Positions 8,286-17,151 are shown, numbered from the stretch's first letter. The stretch: DNA of 64,000 nt from Pseudomonas putida (GCF_028682455.1 NZ_JANHLD010000003.1:496001-560000), one strand, 5' to 3'. Made by a program: numbers and translations. The notes: generated by a model not told the origin, from the sequence alone.

Positions 8286-10469
8286 ATGCGCGATGATCTC
8301 TCTCTCCTGTTGAACTCTCTCAACGACGCCCAACGCCAGGCCGTAGCCGCCCCTGTTGGTCGTCAGTTGGTCCTGGCCGGTGCCGGCTCCGGCAAGACCC
8401 GTGTGCTGGTGCACCGCATCGCCTGGTTGATCCAGGTCGAGCAGGCCTCGCCGCATTCGATCCTGTCGGTGACCTTCACCAACAAGGCCGCTGCCGAGAT
8501 GCGCCAGCGCATCGAGCAGTTGATGGGCATAAACCCGGCCGGCATGTGGGTAGGCACCTTCCACGGCCTGGCGCACCGCCTGCTGCGGGCGCACTGGCAA
8601 GAGGCCGGGCTGAACCAGAACTTCCAGATCCTCGACAGCGATGACCAGCAGCGCCTGGTCAAGCGCGTGATCCGCGAGCTGGGCCTCGATGAGCAACGGT
8701 GGCCCGCACGCCAGGCTCAGTGGTTCATCAACGGCCAGAAAGACGAAGGCCTGCGCCCGCAACACATCCAGGCCAGCGGCGACCTGTTCCTGGGCACCAT
8801 GCGCAGCATCTATGAAGCCTATGAAGCCGCCTGCCAGCGGGCCGGCGTCATCGACTTCTCCGAATTGCTGCTACGCGCCCTGGACCTGTGGCGTGACCAC
8901 CCAGGCCTGCTGGAGCACTACCAGCGGCGCTTCCGCCACATTCTGGTGGACGAATTCCAGGACACCAACGCCGTGCAGTACGCCTGGCTGCGCCTGCTGG
9001 CAAAGGGCGGCGACAGCCTGATGGTGGTCGGCGACGACGATCAGTCCATCTACGGCTGGCGCGGCGCCAAGATCGAGAACATCCACCAGTACACGGTCGA
9101 CTTCCCTGACGCCGAACTTATTCGCCTGGAGCAGAACTACCGCTCCACCGCCGGGATCCTCAAGGCTGCCAACGCCCTGATCGCCAACAACAGCGGTCGC
9201 CTGGGCAAAGAGCTGTGGACCGATGGCGGCGACGGCGAGCCATTGAGCCTCTACGCCGCCTTCAACGAACACGATGAAGCGCGCTACGTGGTCGAGACCA
9301 TCGAGAGCGTGCTCAAGACCGGTCTCGCGCGCAGCGACATTGCCATCCTCTACCGCTCCAACGCCCAGTCGCGCGTACTTGAAGAAGCCCTGCTGCGCGA
9401 GCGCATTCCTTACCGCATCTACGGCGGCCAGCGCTTCTTCGAGCGCGCCGAAATCAAGAACGCCATGGCTTACCTGCGCCTGCTCGAAGGCCGTGGCAAC
9501 GACGCTGCGCTTGAACGGGTGATCAACGTACCGCCACGCGGCATAGGCGAGAAAACCGTCGAAGCGATTCGCGACCACGCCCGTCATGCGCAAGTGTCGA
9601 TGTGGGAATCGATGAGCCTGCTGATCGCCAACAAGGGCCTCAAGGGTCGTGCTGCCAGCGCCCTGGCCGCGTTCATCGAGCTGATCGAGAACCTCGCCGC
9701 CAAGGTCATGGAGATGCCGCTGCACCTGATGACCCAGACCGTCATCGAACAGTCCGGGCTGATCATCTATCACCAGGAAGAAAAGGGTGAAAAGGGCCAG
9801 GCACGGGTAGAAAACCTTGAGGAACTGGTGAGCGCTGCACGCAACTTCGAAAACAGCGAAGAAGACGCCGAGCTCTCGCCCCTGGCGGCCTTCCTCGGCC
9901 ACGCCTCGCTGGAAGCCGGCGACGCCCAGGCTGACGAGCATGAAGACAGCATTCAGCTGATGACCCTGCACAGCGCCAAGGGCCTGGAATTCCCTCACGT
10001 GTTCCTGGTGGGTATGGAAGAAGGCCTGTTCCCGCACAAGATGAGCCTGGAAGAGCCCGGCCGCCTGGAAGAGGAACGCCGCCTGGCCTATGTCGGCATC
10101 ACCCGGGCCATGCAGCAGTTGGTGATGACTTATGCCGAGACCCGACGCCTCTATGGCAGTGAAACCTACAATAAGGTGTCGCGTTTCGTACGCGAAATTC
10201 CAGCGGGCCTGATCCAGGAAGTGCGTCTGTCCAACAGTGTCAGCCGCCCATTCGGCGCAACGCAGAAAACCAACACCAGCAGCCTGTTCGCCAATGCGAA
10301 CATCCCGCAGACGGCGTTCAACCTTGGCCAGCGGGTGCAGCATGCCGTGTTTGGCGAGGGTGTGATCCTCAACTTCGAGGGTTCCGGCGCCCAGGCCCGG
10401 GTGCAGGTCAACTTCGCCGAAGGCAGCAAGTGGCTGATGCTCGGCTACGCCAAGCTGGAAGCGCTGTAG
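8286..10469 (+). CDS. uvrD: DNA helicase II UvrD
   Basis: ATP-dependent 3'-5' superfamily-1 helicase for nucleotide-excision and mismatch repair, in the cytoplasm. At 727 residues it is full length. Motifs in order: Walker A AGAGSGKT (31-38), motif Ia TFTNKAAAEM, GTFHGLAHRLLR, motif II DEFQDT, motif III GDDDQSIYGWRGA, motif IV QNYRST, motif V TLHSAKGLEFPHVFLVGMEEGLFPH, motif VI VGITRAMQQL. The C-terminus ends with the UvrD/PcrA Tudor-like stretch (VQHAVFGEGVILNFEG). The ATG at 8286 gives the expected short N-terminus. A LexA box precedes it. Rep helicase is the alternative; length and C-terminal domain favour UvrD. Confidence 0.95.
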   Translation: MRDDLSLLLNSLNDAQRQAVAAPVGRQLVLAGAGSGKTRVLVHRIAWLIQVEQASPHSILSVTFTNKAAAEMRQRIEQLMGINPAGMWVGTFHGLAHRLLRAHWQEAGLNQNFQILDSDDQQRLVKRVIRELGLDEQRWPARQAQWFINGQKDEGLRPQHIQASGDLFLGTMRSIYEAYEAACQRAGVIDFSELLLRALDLWRDHPGLLEHYQRRFRHILVDEFQDTNAVQYAWLRLLAKGGDSLMVVGDDDQSIYGWRGAKIENIHQYTVDFPDAELIRLEQNYRSTAGILKAANALIANNSGRLGKELWTDGGDGEPLSLYAAFNEHDEARYVVETIESVLKTGLARSDIAILYRSNAQSRVLEEALLRERIPYRIYGGQRFFERAEIKNAMAYLRLLEGRGNDAALERVINVPPRGIGEKTVEAIRDHARHAQVSMWESMSLLIANKGLKGRAASALAAFIELIENLAAKVMEMPLHLMTQTVIEQSGLIIYHQEEKGEKGQARVENLEELVSAARNFENSEEDAELSPLAAFLGHASLEAGDAQADEHEDSIQLMTLHSAKGLEFPHVFLVGMEEGLFPHKMSLEEPGRLEEERRLAYVGITRAMQQLVMTYAETRRLYGSETYNKVSRFVREIPAGLIQEVRLSNSVSRPFGATQKTNTSSLFANANIPQTAFNLGQRVQHAVFGEGVILNFEGSGAQARVQVNFAEGSKWLMLGYAKLEAL

Positions 10470-10676
10470 CGCGCGATAGAACGGGGCAAAAACCCAGGTT
10501 GACTGCCCCGCCCCTTGCCGCCCTGGCAATTGGCGGGGAATTCGCCGAGGTGTAACAGCCGTGTCGCGCAAGTGGACACTTCAGGCAAAAGCTAGAAACA
10601 TTATGGCGCTGGTCATGTGTCCTACAACCTGTGCACCATGACGCGCGTGCAATCCACAAAACGGGAATACCCTTCT

Positions 10677-11531
10677 ATGCAACGTTTTCTTAGCATCGCT
10701 TTGGCGCTGTGCATCGGCCTGACGATGAGCCTCGACGCCAACGCCAAGCGCTTCGGCGGCGGCAAGAGCTCGGGCGCCGCGCCAACCCACCAGACCCGCC
10801 AGGCCGCCCCCGCTACACCGGCTGCCTCGCCAACCGCTCCAGGTCGTGCACCTGCAGCCGCCAGCGGTGCTTCGCGCTGGCTCGGCCCTCTGGCCGGTAT
10901 CGCCGCCGGTGGCCTGCTGGCCTCGATGTTCATGGGCGATGGCTTCGACGGTATGCAGATCTTCGACATCCTGATCATTGCGCTGATCGCCTTCCTGGCG
11001 TTCCGATTCATCGCCGCCCGTCGTCGCAAGCAGCAGCCACAAATGGCCGCCGCCGGCCACGCCCCTTACGAGCGTGAAGTGCACCAGCAGCCTGCCCAGC
11101 CGTCGATCTTCGGTGGTTCGGCCGCCCCTGCCGCGGCAGCCCGCCCGGTGATCAACGCTCCGGCCTGGTTCAACGAGCAGAGCTTCCTGGCTGCCGCCCG
11201 CAACCACTTCCAGTCGCTGCAGCAGCACTGGGATGCCAACGAAATGGACAAGATCGCCGAGTTCGTAACCCCTCAGTTGCTGCAGTTCCTCAAGCAGGAG
11301 CGGGCCGAGCTGGGCGAAGGCTTCCAGTCCACCTACATCGATAACCTGGACGTGCAGCTAGATGGCGTCGACGATCGTGCCGACAAGACCATCGCCACCC
11401 TGACCTTCAGCGGTGTGTCCAAAACCTCGCGCTTTGACCAGGGCGAAGTGTTCAGCGAAAGCTGGAACATGGAGCGCGCCCAGGGCGAGAACCAGCCTTG
11501 GCTGGTCGCAGGGATCCGCCAGAACGGCTGA
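10677..11531 (+). CDS. Tim44-like domain protein, membrane-anchored
   Basis: A 284-residue envelope protein. An N-terminal signal-like segment (residues 1-23, FLSIALALCIGLTMSLDANA) is followed by an Ala/Pro/Gly-rich linker. Two hydrophobic segments lie at about 68-86 and 94-110, then a basic RRRKQQ stop-transfer. The C-terminal Tim44/TIM44-like domain spans about 165-283 (FLAAARNHFQSLQQHWDANEMDKI). The ATG at 10677 follows a CGGGA ribosome-binding site. Function in bacteria is unknown; the fold is shared with the mitochondrial import factor Tim44. A strong terminator at 11551-11577 ends the transcript. Confidence 0.82.
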   Translation: MQRFLSIALALCIGLTMSLDANAKRFGGGKSSGAAPTHQTRQAAPATPAASPTAPGRAPAAASGASRWLGPLAGIAAGGLLASMFMGDGFDGMQIFDILIIALIAFLAFRFIAARRRKQQPQMAAAGHAPYEREVHQQPAQPSIFGGSAAPAAAARPVINAPAWFNEQSFLAAARNHFQSLQQHWDANEMDKIAEFVTPQLLQFLKQERAELGEGFQSTYIDNLDVQLDGVDDRADKTIATLTFSGVSKTSRFDQGEVFSESWNMERAQGENQPWLVAGIRQNG

Positions 11532-11550
11532 TCTTGAGGCATTGCACAAA

Positions 11551-11577
11551 AAAACCCCGGGCTTGTCCCGGGGTTTT
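11551..11577. terminator. Rho-independent terminator after the Tim44-like gene
   Basis: An 11-bp perfect stem AAAACCCCGGG / CCCGGGGTTTT with a 5-base loop (CTTGT), preceded by A-run and followed by T-rich sequence. It lies 20 bp after the stop codon. Confidence 0.9.
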
Positions 11578-11642
11578 GCTTTTTCGCAGCGGGCTACTAG
11601 GGTATAACGCGCAGCGTGTCGCAAAAGGTAGAGGATAGAACC

Positions 11643-12050
11643 GTGGAAGAAGTCATCGAACAGCTCCGAGAAGCCAACGAACCAGTGCCGGTGCCGCTTG
11701 AGCTGCCGGATGAAGACCAACTGGTCGAGATTGAAGAAGAGCTGTTCATCAATATTCCGTTCGTCTTCAAGGAATACCTGCTGACGGTCAGCGATGTGGT
11801 CTATGGCAGCCTTGAGCCTGTCACTGTCACCGATCCACAGTCGCATACCTACCTGCCAGAAGTGGCGGCCAACGCCTGGGATGCCGGTGTACCCCGCGAT
11901 CTGATTCCGATCTGCCAGGATGGTGACGATTACTACTGTGTCGAAGAAGATGGCACCGTGGTGCTGTGGTCGGGCGAAGAAGAAATCGTCACCGAAGAAA
12001 GCTGGGAATCGGTCTGGCACTGGGTGCGAGATGTCTGGCTGGAAAGCTGA
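11643..12050 (+). CDS. SMI1/KNR4 family protein
   Basis: An acidic cytoplasmic protein of 135 residues with the SMI1/KNR4 (SUKH) pattern: LPDEDQLVEIEEELFINIPFVFKEYL near residues 20-45, then WDAGVPRDLIPICQDGDDYYCVEEDG and a tryptophan-rich end (ESWESVWHWVRDVW). SUKH proteins are often immunity proteins to contact-dependent toxins, but this one has no toxin neighbour and sits between housekeeping genes. The start is GTG at 11643 behind AGAGGAT; a GTG at 11616 is in frame but lacks a ribosome-binding site. It converges on the antiporter gene. Confidence 0.8.
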   Translation: MEEVIEQLREANEPVPVPLELPDEDQLVEIEEELFINIPFVFKEYLLTVSDVVYGSLEPVTVTDPQSHTYLPEVAANAWDAGVPRDLIPICQDGDDYYCVEEDGTVVLWSGEEEIVTEESWESVWHWVRDVWLES

Positions 12051-12099
12051 ATGAGAAATATCCTCACAAATTGATGGCTCTTGGCTATTAATGTTCGTA

Positions 12100-12176
12100 G
12101 AATCGCCACGCCTTCCTGCGCGGCGATTCGCTACCGCTCCATCCCCTCGGACATTCGAATTGTCCCGCGCAGGAAG
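12100..12176. repeat. Nested inverted repeats in a convergent gap
   Basis: Between the convergent SMI1 and antiporter genes there are two alternative hairpins: GAATCGCC (12100-12107) with GGCGATTC (12122-12129), and an 11-bp perfect pair cttcctgcgcg (12112-12122) with cgcgcaggaag (12166-12176). They share base 12122 and their stems interleave. A bidirectional terminator is the simplest reading. Confidence 0.55.
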
Positions 12177-12193
12177 CGTTTCCTCTCATCACC

Positions 12194-13954
12194 CTAGTGG
12201 TGATTCTCCTGATGGTTGTCCAGTGTCTCCAGCAAGGCGACCTGCATCCGTGTGTGCACCCGAATAAGCCAGCGCCACAGCAAGGCCGCCACCACCGCCG
12301 CTACCACCACGATCAGCACCAGCAGTTCACTGGTAGGCAGGATGCTCGCCGAGAGTGCCGAGAGCAGCAGGAAGATCACCAGCAACGACAACAGCGGGAT
12401 GACTTCGGCAATCACCCGACGCACCCGCTGGGTATGCCTGCCGGCCATTTCCGGCTTGACCCCCATCTCGGCCAGCAGCATCGACAGCGCCTTGAGCTTG
12501 CGATAGGCCGCGATCAGGAACGGTAGCGAGAGTAACAACGCCGCGCCCCAGATCATCGCCTTCTGTTGGCCCACATCGCTCACCCACTCCCCGAGATACT
12601 CACCGATTCGCGCAGCGAAATAGCCGCCACTGAAGAAGATCGCCACCACCAGTGCCAGGTTCACCCCCACCTGCAGTAGGATGCGCCGGATCATCGACGC
12701 CAGCAGCGCCCCTTCACCCTGCGGCTGAATGCTGCGCAACCATTCGCCATACAACGACAGTACCCGTGCCAGACGCGTTGGCACCACCTTGGACAGCTTC
12801 AGCGACAAAGGGTCGGCGCCACGGATCAGGTACGGTGTCATCAGCGTGGTGATGGCCGATACTGCCACCGCGACCGGGTACAGGAAGTCGCTGGTGACCT
12901 GCAAGGTCATGCCCAGAGCCGCGATGATGAACGAAAATTCGCCAATCTGTGACAACCCCATACCTACTCGCAGCGACGTACGTCCGTCGTTGCCGGCAAT
13001 AAAGGCGCCCATGCCGCAAGAGAGCATCTTGCCCAGCACCACGGCGATGGTGATCACCACGATCGGCCAGGCATATTCCACCAGCACCAGCGGGTCGATC
13101 ATCATCCCGATGGCGACAAAGAAAATGGCACTGAACAGGTCACGAACCGGCTCGATCAGTCGTTCGATCTTCACCAACTGACGGGATTCGGCCATGATCG
13201 CGCCAATCAGGAACGCGCCCAGCACCATGCTGTATTCCAGCTTGACCACCAGGAGACAAAAACCGAAGCACAGCCCCAGCACGGTAATCAGCAGCATCTC
13301 GTTGCTTTCGAAGCGCGCGACATAAGCCAGCAAGCGCGGCACCAGCAGAATACCGACCACCAGCGCGACAATCATGAACAGCGACAGCTTGCCGACGGTA
13401 GAGAACACCTCGCCGGAGCTGACCGAACCACTGACCGCGATGCCCGACAGCAAGGCAATGATGCCGATGCCGAGGATGTCCTCGACGATCAGGACACCGA
13501 AGATCAGCTGCGCGAAGCGCTCGTTTTTCATCTTCAGGTCATTGAGTGCCTTGACGATGATGGTGGTCGAGGAGATTGCCAGGATGGCACCGAGGAACAA
13601 CGAGTCCATGGTGCTCCAGCCGAACCAGCGGCCGATCTCGAAACCGATCCAGATCATCAGGACGATTTCCAGGAACGCGGCGATGAACGCCGTGGCTCCC
13701 ACCTTGAACAGCTTGCGCAGGCTGAACTCCAGGCCCAGGCAGAACATCAGGAAGATCACTCCCAACTCCGCGAGGGTCTTGATGGTGTCTTCATCGTGGA
13801 TCAAGCCGAACGGCGGGGTGTGCGGGCCAATGATGAAGCCGGCAACGATGTAGCCCAGCACCACCGGCTGCTTGAAGCGGTGAAAGAGGATGGTGACCAC
13901 ACCGGCGACGAGCATGATCACTGCCAGGTCCTGGATGAAGCTGATGGCATGCAC
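12194..13954 (-). CDS. CPA2-family monovalent cation:proton antiporter
   Basis: An inner-membrane antiporter of 586 residues with about 12 transmembrane helices in the Na_H_exchanger domain (about residues 10-380). It has the CPA2 hallmarks GYIVAGFIIGPHTPP, LAELGVIFLMFCLGLEFS and FVAIGMMIDP. The C-terminal 200 residues hold three or four extra membrane helices; no TrkA-N or TrkA-C (RCK) domain is present, unlike KefB/KefC. The start is a GTG at 13952-13954 behind AAGGAG (spacing 9); the longer in-frame reading lacks conservation-like sequence. It ends with a His-rich tail (NHQENHH). The transported ion (K+ or Na+) cannot be told from the sequence. Confidence 0.87.
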   Translation of the reverse strand: MHAISFIQDLAVIMLVAGVVTILFHRFKQPVVLGYIVAGFIIGPHTPPFGLIHDEDTIKTLAELGVIFLMFCLGLEFSLRKLFKVGATAFIAAFLEIVLMIWIGFEIGRWFGWSTMDSLFLGAILAISSTTIIVKALNDLKMKNERFAQLIFGVLIVEDILGIGIIALLSGIAVSGSVSSGEVFSTVGKLSLFMIVALVVGILLVPRLLAYVARFESNEMLLITVLGLCFGFCLLVVKLEYSMVLGAFLIGAIMAESRQLVKIERLIEPVRDLFSAIFFVAIGMMIDPLVLVEYAWPIVVITIAVVLGKMLSCGMGAFIAGNDGRTSLRVGMGLSQIGEFSFIIAALGMTLQVTSDFLYPVAVAVSAITTLMTPYLIRGADPLSLKLSKVVPTRLARVLSLYGEWLRSIQPQGEGALLASMIRRILLQVGVNLALVVAIFFSGGYFAARIGEYLGEWVSDVGQQKAMIWGAALLLSLPFLIAAYRKLKALSMLLAEMGVKPEMAGRHTQRVRRVIAEVIPLLSLLVIFLLLSALSASILPTSELLVLIVVVAAVVAALLWRWLIRVHTRMQVALLETLDNHQENHH

Positions 13955-14277
13955 GGCGTGGATCTCCTTACCCCAAGACAAATGAACCACCCGCGACTCA
14001 CTCAGGGTTTGACTGATTGAGTTACAGGTACATAGTGTTTTTAATGTAGGAAAGCCCACTTTGCATGGGCTTCCTCAGGTTAACACCGCCGCTTGTTACG
14101 AAAAGCTGGTGCAATAAGTGGAAACAGATCGACCAAATCAACGCCGTTAATGGCACAAACAGCGTGACGGCAAGGCCGCTGTCAGCGTCCCGTCATTAGA
14201 TGGGAATCGTAATAGGGGATAGAAGCGTGAATACCAGTCGCCACCCCGCCTCAGCGCAACCTCACCGTGAGCACACT
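13955..14277. promoter_or_regulatory. Divergent spacer with a leader hairpin
   Basis: This 323-bp gap separates the antiporter from the divergent thioesterase. A hairpin AAGCCCA (14052-14058) / TGGGCTT (14066-14072) lies about 100 bases upstream of the antiporter start and would be in its leader if the promoter is further up. No strong promoter or known operator was recognised and no ORF looks real. Confidence 0.4.
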
Positions 14278-14763
14278 ATGGAACCTGGAAACGCCCAGCT
14301 GTCGATGACTGTCCTGATGACCCCGGACATGGCCAACTTTTCTGGCAACGTTCATGGCGGCACTCTGCTCAAGTACCTCGATGAAGTCGCCTACGCCTGT
14401 GCCAGCCGCTATGCCGGCCGTTATGTGGTCACCTTGTCGGTGGACCAGGTGGTGTTTCGCGAGCCGGTGCATGTCGGCGAGCTGGTGACCTTTCTTGCCT
14501 CGGTCAACTACACCGGCAACACGTCGATGGAAGTGGGCATCAAGGTGGTCACCGAAAACATTCGCGAACGCTCGGTCCGCCATAGCAACAGCTGCTTCTT
14601 CACCATGGTTGCCGTAGACGACGACCGCAAGCCGGTGGCTGTCCCCCCCCGGCATCCAGAAAGCAGCGAAGAAAAGCGCCGCTTCCTGCAAGGCAAGCAG
14701 CGCCGGCAGATTCGCCAGGAGCTGGAAAAACGCTATCAGGAACTCAAGGGCGACGCGCTTTAA
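14278..14763 (+). CDS. Acyl-CoA thioesterase, hot-dog fold (YciA-like)
   Basis: Hydrolyses acyl-CoA to free acid and CoA. At 161 residues it is a single hot-dog domain. Near the N-terminus it has MTPDMANFSGNVHGGTLLKYLDEVA, where the N-x-H-G-G loop and the following Asp form the active site of this family. The basic, helical C-terminus (EEKRRFLQGKQRRQIRQELEKRYQ) is typical of cytosolic hexameric members. The ATG at 14278 was chosen because conservation starts just after it; the upstream GTG and ATG in frame at 14200-14230 look like leader. The stop overlaps the convergent pdxY stop by four bases. Confidence 0.85.
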   Translation: MEPGNAQLSMTVLMTPDMANFSGNVHGGTLLKYLDEVAYACASRYAGRYVVTLSVDQVVFREPVHVGELVTFLASVNYTGNTSMEVGIKVVTENIRERSVRHSNSCFFTMVAVDDDRKPVAVPPRHPESSEEKRRFLQGKQRRQIRQELEKRYQELKGDAL

Positions 14764-15632
14764 GTATCAAGACGCCGCGCCTCGAACCGCACCCGAGGGT
14801 GCACGATGCGGTCCTGGGCCCGCACCAGCTCAAGCTCGTAGCTGGCGCAGGCCTGGGTTTCGAGCAACACCTCATGGACGGCGGCAGCGGCGAATTCGAA
14901 TGCTGCCACCCAGTCATCGCCCAATAGCACCCGCGCCATGAACAAACCCGAGGTGAGGTCGCCCACGCCCACCGGCTGACGCGGAAACGCCAGCAAAGGG
15001 CGGCGCAGGTGCCAACTCCCCTCGGCCGTCACCAGCAGCATTTCGAAATCCTGCGCTTCGCGTCCCGGATAGGCCAGGTGCTTGACCAGCACCGCCTTAG
15101 GCCCGCGTTCAAGCAGGCTGCGGGCCATCGCCACGCAGTCTTCCAGCGACGTTGGGCGACGATCACAGAAGCTGTCCAGCTCCAATTGGTTGGGGCATAG
15201 CACGTCTGCCACCGCCACGGCTTCTTCGAGCAGAAAGGCGCTGACCTCGGCCGGGACGATGCAGCCCTTTTCCGGGTGGCCCATCACCGGGTCGCACAGG
15301 TACAAGGCCTTGGGATTGACAGCCTTGATCCGAGACACGCCACTGAGGATCGCCCGACCCTGTTCTGCACTGCCCAGGTAACCCGACAACACCGCGTCGC
15401 AATTGCCCAGCTCGCCGATCGCCGCAATGCCTTCTACCAGTGCGGGGATTTGCGCTGGGGCAAGCACTTCCCCGGTCCACTGGCCATACTGAGTGTGGTT
15501 GGAGAACTGCACCGTATTGAGTGGCCACACATTCACCCCGACCCGCTGCATGGGAAACACCGCCGCGCCGTTACCGGCGTGACCGAAAACCACATGGGAC
15601 TGGATGGCGAGCAAATGCGGCGTACGTTTCAT
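14760..15632 (-). CDS. pdxY: Pyridoxal kinase PdxY
   Basis: Phosphorylates pyridoxal in vitamin B6 salvage. The 290 residues belong to the ribokinase-like PdxK/PdxY group. The N-terminus LLAIQSHVVFGHAGNGAAVFPMQRVGV is the substrate-binding region, with LCDPVMG and PNQLEL in the middle. The anion-hole/catalytic motif GVGDLTSGLF (usual GxGD) lies near residue 225. The ATG at 15630-15632 follows GGAAG. Divergent from the DUF3301 gene. Confidence 0.93.
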   Translation of the reverse strand: MKRTPHLLAIQSHVVFGHAGNGAAVFPMQRVGVNVWPLNTVQFSNHTQYGQWTGEVLAPAQIPALVEGIAAIGELGNCDAVLSGYLGSAEQGRAILSGVSRIKAVNPKALYLCDPVMGHPEKGCIVPAEVSAFLLEEAVAVADVLCPNQLELDSFCDRRPTSLEDCVAMARSLLERGPKAVLVKHLAYPGREAQDFEMLLVTAEGSWHLRRPLLAFPRQPVGVGDLTSGLFMARVLLGDDWVAAFEFAAAAVHEVLLETQACASYELELVRAQDRIVHPRVRFEARRLDT

Positions 15633-15750
15633 GCAGAACTTCCGAAGCAGAGAATATGAAAAACACGGCGCGCAGTATGGCGCTAATTGGCACCTGTACG
15701 ACAGACCGCAGAGGCAGTTAAGCTGGGTGTACTTCGTTGGAGCAAATGTA

Positions 15751-16143
15751 ATGTTGACCCTGGGTAATCTCTTTGTGCTGATGGTGCTGGGTGCTGCTGG
15801 TGCCTGGCTGTGGCATAACCATGGATTGCGTGAGAAGGCCCTGGAACGGGTCAAGCAGCACTGTGCAAAACTCGATCTGGAACTGCTCGACGGCAACGTG
15901 GCGCTCAAGCGCATCGGCTTTGTTCGCGATGCCCAGGGCCGCAAGCGCCTGGCCCGTGTGTATAACTTCGAATTCACCGTCACTGGCGAACAACGCCACC
16001 CGGGCACCGTCACCCAGTTCGGTGCCCACAGCATGCAGATCGAACTGGCGCCCTACCCGTTCGAAATCAAACCCGCTGCGCATGCCGATAACGTCATTGA
16101 AATGAATCAGTGGCGCCAGGACCACAACCGCTGGCGAAACTAG
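15751..16143 (+). CDS. DUF3301 family protein
   Basis: A 130-residue protein with one N-terminal membrane helix (residues 1-22, LTLGNLFVLMVLGAAGAWLWH) and a soluble remainder. The pattern ALKRIGFVRDAQGRKRLARVYNFEFTV matches the DUF3301 family of gammaproteobacteria, whose function is unknown. The ATG at 15751 follows GGAG with spacing 8. Its end overlaps the convergent CobW-like gene by four bases. Confidence 0.8.
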   Translation: MLTLGNLFVLMVLGAAGAWLWHNHGLREKALERVKQHCAKLDLELLDGNVALKRIGFVRDAQGRKRLARVYNFEFTVTGEQRHPGTVTQFGAHSMQIELAPYPFEIKPAAHADNVIEMNQWRQDHNRWRN

Positions 16144-17132
16144 ACGCGACAGGCCTGCATGGCCTGTTGCAAGGCCGTTTGGTCCTGGGCTGTGGAAAAA
16201 ATCAGTTCGAGCCGTGAATCACGCCGCCATTCGCTGGGCTGCCACTGCAACGCGTCCTGCCCCGCCACTGCATTGATAGATTGCCAGCCGTTCGGGCTGT
16301 GGATAACCAGCTTGGCCCGGCGCCAGTCAAAATCACGTAATAGCTGTTCGATGCGCTGTGGATAAAAAATCTGCCGCGGATGCCAGCGCCAGCCAATGCT
16401 CCACCCCGCGTCAGCGTCCTGCACACTGCAAATAGGTTCGTCTGGATTTATCCACAAGCTGGTTACTGGCCCGTTTTCATTAGGTACTGTCAGCTTACCC
16501 ACAGCCGCGACAGCACTTATATCAACAGGCAATGCAGACAGCGGCAGCTCACCGTGATCGGTCCAGAACAGCGCACACTCTGGCAATCGTGACGTTATCC
16601 ACAAGCGCTTTTCACTATCCACACCCCGCGATTTGTTCAACACCAGCAAACCCGCGCCACACAAGGCTTGCTGCTGGGCATCCGGCAAGGCAATACCTGC
16701 GGCCAATTGCTCGGCATCCAGCACCACGATAGCCGGCTGGACGGCCAGCACGCCACGCCATGGCGGCTGTCGCAACTGTTCGAGCAACTGCATTGGGTGT
16801 CCCAGACCCGAAGGCTCGATGAACAACCGGTGCGGCCTGGCCTTGCGCAACAGGCGCCCCAAGCCGACCTGGAAAGGCGCGCCGTTGACGCAACACAGGC
16901 AACCGCCTGCCACTTCCCCCATGGCTATGCCCTGATCGTCGGTACTCAGCAAGGCAGCATCCAGGCCAATCTGGCCAAACTCGTTGATCAACACCGCCCA
17001 GCGCTCTTCGGGCGGTCGCTGGGCCAGCAATTGGCGTATCAGGCTAGTCTTGCCGGCCCCCAGGGGGCCAGCAATGACGTGGGTAGGAATGTTCTGCAGC
17101 ATAGGGCGCCACGTGCTCAGGATTTTCGTCAC
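16140..17132 (-). CDS. CobW/COG0523-family GTPase (short form), containing a DnaA-box cluster
   Basis: A predicted metallochaperone GTPase of about 330 residues. It has the P-loop GPLGAGKTS (22-30), INEFGQIGLDAALL, the metal-binding CLCC motif (78-81, family CxCC), the G3-like EPSGLGHP and LNKSR near residue 168. The C-terminal CobW_C domain is shorter than in ZigA. It lies 19 bp downstream of the zigA-like gene, so zinc-starvation co-expression is inferred. The start is GTG at 17130-17132 with a weak AAGG site; an ATG at 17102 (MLQNIPTH) is a good alternative. The 3' third carries four perfect DnaA boxes. Confidence 0.85.
   Translation of the reverse strand: MTKILSTWRPMLQNIPTHVIAGPLGAGKTSLIRQLLAQRPPEERWAVLINEFGQIGLDAALLSTDDQGIAMGEVAGGCLCCVNGAPFQVGLGRLLRKARPHRLFIEPSGLGHPMQLLEQLRQPPWRGVLAVQPAIVVLDAEQLAAGIALPDAQQQALCGAGLLVLNKSRGVDSEKRLWITSRLPECALFWTDHGELPLSALPVDISAVAAVGKLTVPNENGPVTSLWINPDEPICSVQDADAGWSIGWRWHPRQIFYPQRIEQLLRDFDWRRAKLVIHSPNGWQSINAVAGQDALQWQPSEWRRDSRLELIFSTAQDQTALQQAMQACRV
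16191..16623. promoter_or_regulatory. DnaA-box cluster inside a coding gene
   Basis: Perfect 9-mers TTATCCACA or its complement at 16298-16306, 16357-16365, 16448-16456 and 16595-16603. One-mismatch boxes lie at 16191-16199 (TGTGGAAAA), 16495-16503 (TTACCCACA) and 16615-16623 (CTATCCACA). A random 433-bp stretch would be expected to hold about 0.003 perfect boxes. In the CobW-like reading frame they encode L-W-I twice, V-I-H once and Y-P-Q once, so three codon frames are used; the two L-W-I boxes use the rare codon ATA. Box number equals that seen in the rpmH-dnaA origin. A DnaA-titrating or regulatory role is inferred. Confidence 0.7.
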
Positions 17133-17151
17133 TATGCCTTGGGGTCACCCC

